In this document: positions 6,449 to 9,003 of the stretch, piece by piece
How the letters are laid out: every line of letters starts with the position of its first letter
Numbering within the stretch: the stretch's first letter is position 1
Assembly (NCBI GenBank): GCA_003695045.1
Contig: RFJB01000087.1
Location: 1 to 9,003, forward strand
Source: Candidatus Woesearchaeota archaeon
GTDB lineage: Archaea; Nanobdellota; Nanobdellia; Woesearchaeales; J091
Direction: 5' to 3'
DNA length: 9,003 bases
Notes under the pieces: generated by a model
The model's input: only the letters and a program-made list of their open reading frames with translations
What the model was told of the DNA's origin: nothing
Databases searched by the model: none
Program-made: the position numbers and the translations under genes

Positions 6449-7228
6449 TTGGCTGGAAAATCAAACATGCAAAAGAATCCCGTTATTGTCAAGAAGTCCC
6501 GGGGCTTCAAGAAGGAAAAATATGTTTTCGCAGCCCTGCTCACTCTGGGAATATTTCTTCTGGGCGTCCTCTTGGGACTGGTAATAGAGGGGAAAAGAAT
6601 AATCTTTATTCAAAACTCTGCCAAAGAGCAGAAGCTTGACTTTGCCAGCCTTCAACTGCAGTACGCATACGTAAACCAGCTCAGCCAGGAGCAGAACTGC
6701 CCCGCGCTCATAAAGACGTTTGAGAAGAACATTGAGAGCCTCGAGAGCGCCCGGCTTCGCCTGGAGGAATACAATCAAAACGCCAAGATAAGCAAAGACG
6801 ACTTTAAGCTTCTCCAGCGCGAGTACATCCTCTCGCAGCTCAGCTACTGGCTCTTTGCAAAACAGACGAGGGACGTGTGCAATGTCGACCAGGCATCCAT
6901 ACTTTACTTTTACTCAACCAAAAAAGAGTGCCCTGACTGCGAGGAGCAGGCATTCGTCCTTACCTATCTCAAGAAAAGGTTCAATGAGAAACTTCTGATA
7001 TTCGCTCTCAACGGAAGATACACTGAAGAACCCATGATTGAGATGCTGAAGACGAGATACGACATTCAGGTTTACCCGACTATTGTCATAGAGGACAAGA
7101 AGTTTGAGGGTTTCACTTCAAAAGACGACATTCTCCGCGAGATTTGCCGTTACTACACGCATGAGAAAGAGGAGGACTGCGCGCCCTTCTACCCTCTTTA
7201 TAACCTTACCAATTCCTCTTCTGTTTGA
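6449..7228 (+). CDS. Membrane-anchored thioredoxin-fold protein (CPDC)
   Basis: The product is 259 residues. A basic N-terminus (KKSRGFKKEK, 15-24) and a single membrane helix (about 25-46) predict an inside-to-outside anchor, placing the rest outside the cell. Residues 55-140 are mostly helical and charged and may be a spacer or partner-binding part. The thioredoxin fold begins near residue 149 with SILYFYSTKKECPDCEEQ. CPDC (161-164) is the redox pair, and VYPTIVI (208-214) carries the cis-proline (Pro210) typical of thioredoxins. Six cysteines, all predicted outside, include C84 and C144 before the fold and C233 and C244 after it, so structural disulfides are possible. NLT at 252-254 is a potential N-glycosylation site near the C-terminus. 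The role is probably thiol-disulfide exchange on surface proteins, perhaps the neighbouring glycosyltransferases, whose outer domains have paired cysteines. Translation starts at TTG followed by GCT, as proposed for the last gene in the window. Confidence 0.85.
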   Translation: MAGKSNMQKNPVIVKKSRGFKKEKYVFAALLTLGIFLLGVLLGLVIEGKRIIFIQNSAKEQKLDFASLQLQYAYVNQLSQEQNCPALIKTFEKNIESLESARLRLEEYNQNAKISKDDFKLLQREYILSQLSYWLFAKQTRDVCNVDQASILYFYSTKKECPDCEEQAFVLTYLKKRFNEKLLIFALNGRYTEEPMIEMLKTRYDIQVYPTIVIEDKKFEGFTSKDDILREICRYYTHEKEEDCAPFYPLYNLTNSSSV

Positions 7229-7237
7229 GGGAAAAAG

Positions 7238-7244
7238 ATTTTAA
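7238..7244 (+). promoter_or_regulatory. Possible internal TATA box for the last GT-C gene
   Basis: ATTTTAA, preceded by an A-run at 7232-7236, is centred 26 nt ahead of ATG 7267, which fits leaderless expression. It may supplement read-through from the operon promoter. The match to the consensus is moderate. Confidence 0.35.
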
Positions 7245-7266
7245 CCCGCTCGAAACACCATGCCTT

Positions 7267-8703
7267 ATGATTAAGGACAAGCGTTTGAGAGCATGCTTTT
7301 TCGTCCTTCTGGGGCTTTTCATGGTTGTCCGGCTGTTTCTTCTTTTCAGGCCGCATGTCCTTTACTGGGATGCTGCTGTATACATAGGCATGGCAAAGCA
7401 CATCTACTCTGCCGGTTCTGCCGGCCTTTGGGAGCCGATAAGGCCTCTGGTCTGGCCTCTCATCCTCGGCATTCCATGGTATCTCGGACTGGACATTGTG
7501 CTTTCAGGGCACCTGATGCAGGTCATGTTCTCTTTCGGGCTTGTCCTTCTCACATTTCTCCTTGCAAAGGAGTATGGCGGCGAGAAGTCAGCGCTTTTTG
7601 CATCCTCTGTCATGGCGTTCAGCGGTTTTTTCATCTTCCTCAACTACCGTCTTCTCACAGAGATTCCCGCGGCTTTCTTTGCTGTTCTTGCGGTTTATCT
7701 CTATATCAAAAAGAAGCCGTTCCTTTCAGGGTTCGCTGCCGGCATATCCTTTCTTACCAAATTCCCGTTCGGAATCTTCCTCCCGGTTGTTGTGCTTGCA
7801 GACCTCAGGCAGGTCAAGCGCTGGACAAGGTATGCTGTTGGTTTTGCGATACCTTCCTCGGCATATCTTCTGTTGAACACAGTCCTTTACTCGGACCCCC
7901 TGGCTCCCCTTCTTGAAGCTGCTCGCGTGATAAGAATCAACGTCGGCTGCAACATTACCTTCGCCCAGCCGTGGTACATGTATCTTCAACGCATACCCTT
8001 TGATAACTGGCTGTTTCCCCTCTCCTTGCTTGCCATTGTTCCTTCTGCCGGAAATTTCAGGAGCAACCTTATTGATCGAGTCCTGATTTTATCCATTGTC
8101 CTGCCGTTGCTTTATCTCTTCCAGCTTTCCTGCAGGGACTTCAGGTTTGCAATGCTTTTCCTTCCTTTTCTTGCTGTTCTTGCCGGAAAAGGCATCCACT
8201 CGCTTTTTATTTACCTCTCCCGAAAACTGAGCATGCCGCATTCCCGGTTTTTCATCATTTTTTTCTTCGCAGTCCTATTCCTGTCCGCCTTCTCGGGGAT
8301 TTCTTCATATTCCGCCGAAGAGCCGCCACCCTGGCCCCAAAGGGTATCGGACTATTACTCCTTCCTCTCGAATCCGGATGTTGCTGGGAAATACAGTTCA
8401 TTCAACATCTTTTCTTCCACTCCTTGGCCTGTTGTTTACTCCAATGCTCCAGTTGACATTCTCTATTATCCCAACTTTGATTCGGAAATAGCTTCAAGAT
8501 ACGCTTCCGAATTCAGAAATTCCTCCAAAGCGCTGGTCTTTTATGACGAGTGCGGCGGGGGCCTTGAGTGCCCACCTTCTGACGTTCTCTGCCCCTCCCA
8601 AAAAGAACTTTTGTTTGACGTCCTCAACAGCTCGTTCAGCAAGATTGTCTTTTTCTCCCATGATGGCTGCCGTTATGCGCTCTTTGCGCGGCATGATAAG
8701 TGA
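7267..8703 (+). CDS. GT-C glycosyltransferase of the ArnT/PMT (GT39-like) group
   Basis: A 478-residue polytopic membrane protein resembling the ArnT/PMT_2 group, which transfers sugars from polyprenyl phosphate donors to lipids, glycans or proteins outside the cell. An N-terminal membrane helix (8-27) leads to the outer loop with YWDAAVYIGMAKHIY (33-47), whose Asp35 matches the catalytic acidic residue of the fold. The fourth-helix region LLTEIPAAFFAVLAVYLY (129-146) has the Thr-Glu typical of the family. GFAAGISFLTKFP (155-167) and CRDFRFAMLFLPFLAVLAGKG (289-309) are further family landmarks. The outer C-terminal part (about 345-478) has four cysteines (429, 435, 442, 468), three of them in a Gly/Pro-rich patch. 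The start is uncertain. TTG 7225 overlaps the upstream stop (TTGA) and adds 14 residues but has no ribosome binding site. ATG 7267 puts the first helix at the usual place and fits a TATA-like box. Acceptor and donor are unknown. Confidence 0.85.
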   Translation: MIKDKRLRACFFVLLGLFMVVRLFLLFRPHVLYWDAAVYIGMAKHIYSAGSAGLWEPIRPLVWPLILGIPWYLGLDIVLSGHLMQVMFSFGLVLLTFLLAKEYGGEKSALFASSVMAFSGFFIFLNYRLLTEIPAAFFAVLAVYLYIKKKPFLSGFAAGISFLTKFPFGIFLPVVVLADLRQVKRWTRYAVGFAIPSSAYLLLNTVLYSDPLAPLLEAARVIRINVGCNITFAQPWYMYLQRIPFDNWLFPLSLLAIVPSAGNFRSNLIDRVLILSIVLPLLYLFQLSCRDFRFAMLFLPFLAVLAGKGIHSLFIYLSRKLSMPHSRFFIIFFFAVLFLSAFSGISSYSAEEPPPWPQRVSDYYSFLSNPDVAGKYSSFNIFSSTPWPVVYSNAPVDILYYPNFDSEIASRYASEFRNSSKALVFYDECGGGLECPPSDVLCPSQKELLFDVLNSSFSKIVFFSHDGCRYALFARHDK

Positions 8704-8723
8704 ATTGACTGCCGCGTGGCGAC

Positions 8724-8737
8724 AAAAAGTTTATATT
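8724..8737 (+). promoter_or_regulatory. Strong archaeal promoter (BRE plus TATA)
   Basis: A purine-rich AAAAAG element directly abuts TTTATATT (8730-8737), a good BRE/TATA match. Initiation would be expected near 8758-8760. It starts 21 nt after the stop of the GT-C gene, so the gene that follows is a separate transcription unit. Confidence 0.7.
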
Positions 8738-8758
8738 GTTCTTACTTCCTGAATTCTT

Positions 8759-8810
8759 GGGGTTTTGCCACCAGGCAGGAACGCTCTTCATATACGCTGT
8801 AGGGGTTTTG
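8759..8810 (+). repeat. Leader with a 9-nt direct repeat and a 5' hairpin
   Basis: GGGGTTTTG occurs at 8759-8767 and again at 8802-8810, 43 bp apart. Between them, bases 8763-8769 can pair with 8774-8780 around an ACCA loop, giving a 7-bp stem (five Watson-Crick and two G-U pairs) almost at the predicted 5' end of the mRNA. The second repeat copy lies just before the candidate start codons. A regulatory role is speculation. Confidence 0.4.
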
Positions 8811-8827
8811 TGGGTGTTGTGGTAATA

Positions 8828-9003
8828 TTGGCTGAAACGAGAAAGGCAAAGCTTTACGGTCTTTACGGCCTTCTTACTGTGCTCTTCTTATTCTCAGCTC
8901 TCTCAATCGTCTCCCTTTCACAAACCACATCACTCCTCAATGTGACCATAACCTCGGACAAAAATTCCTACTACTGTTATCCCTCCTGCACGGCGTTTGT
9001 CAA
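8828..9003 (+). CDS. N-terminus of an exported or membrane-anchored protein (partial)
   Basis: The gene runs off the window end after 58 codons. A short basic N-terminus (AETRKAKLYG, 2-11) is followed by a hydrophobic segment (about 12-31) that looks like a signal peptide or membrane anchor. NVTITSDKNSYYCYPSCTAF (38-57) then begins the outer part. The VTITSDKNSYY pattern resembles the first strands of beta-sandwich domains of archaeal surface proteins. C50 and C54 form a CYPSC pair, and NVT (38-40) is a potential N-glycosylation site. The start is unsure: GTG 8819 is in frame three codons earlier, while TTG 8828 followed by GCT copies the start of the thioredoxin-like gene. It has its own promoter. 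It could be a substrate of the neighbouring glycosylation machinery, but that is inference from position only. Confidence 0.6.
   Translation, partial: MAETRKAKLYGLYGLLTVLFLFSALSIVSLSQTTSLLNVTITSDKNSYYCYPSCTAFV

Noticed and set aside
7293..7916. 207-codon plus-strand frame in another phase inside the third GT-C gene
   Set aside because: Its translation is rich in Cys, His, Ser and Pro with no domain, while the main frame shows conserved ArnT/PMT landmarks throughout.
8711..8720. GCC-GCGT-GGC mini-hairpin after the third GT-C gene as a terminator
   Set aside because: The stem is only 3 bp and no oligo-T follows; an A-run and the next promoter come instead.
1..9003. tRNA, rRNA, CRISPR, insertion sequence or prophage features
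   Set aside because: Nothing seen: intergenic gaps are at most about 125 bp, with no spaced repeat array, no transposase or integrase motifs and no cloverleaf-like sequence.

Overview
The window is archaeal. It starts with an archaeal-type 30S ribosomal protein uS2 and carries RadB, a RecA/Rad51-family protein known mainly from Euryarchaeota and the small-genome DPANN lineages. Its promoters look archaeal: TATA boxes about 25-35 nt ahead of start codons, several giving leaderless or nearly leaderless mRNAs. Genes inside the operon instead use Shine-Dalgarno sites (GGAGG, GAGG, AGGGGG). Protein divergence and tight packing would suit a DPANN or deep euryarchaeal genome, but I cannot name a species.

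Layout. Positions 1-77 hold the end of an upstream region and the rps2 ribosome binding site. rps2 runs from 78 to 677. A TATA box near 699-708 precedes an unrecognised 199-aa cytoplasmic-looking protein (738-1337), which overlaps the 3' end of the oppositely oriented radB (2022 down to 1303) by 35 bp. Between radB and the next gene, two TATA boxes lie back to back with about 10 bp between them. One serves radB leftwards; the other serves a rightward operon.

The rightward operon covers most of the window: two tandem multi-membrane GT-C proteins with the architecture of the oligosaccharyltransferase catalytic subunit STT3/AglB (2097-3605 and 3607-5166), a membrane-embedded processive-type family 2 glycosyltransferase (5177-6439), a membrane-anchored thioredoxin-fold protein with a CPDC active site facing outward (6449-7228), and a third GT-C protein of the ArnT/PMT type (7267-8703). 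Gaps are 1-10 nt through the thioredoxin-like gene. The last GT-C gene may also have its own internal promoter. A strong promoter near 8724-8737 then drives a separate gene with a structured leader. That gene encodes an exported protein cut off by the window end.

How it fits together. I infer a cell-surface glycan assembly locus. The family 2 enzyme would build or extend a glycan from nucleotide sugars, the GT-C proteins would use polyprenyl-linked sugars on the outer face, and the thioredoxin-like protein could manage disulfides outside the cell. All three GT-C proteins carry an even number of cysteines in their predicted outward C-terminal parts. The most interesting points are the tandem STT3-like pair, in which the catalytic WWDYG signature is degraded to HQDNG in one copy and lost in the other; the disulfide link to the thioredoxin-like protein; and the mutually exclusive-looking divergent promoters. 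No tRNA, rRNA, CRISPR array, insertion sequence or phage feature was seen.
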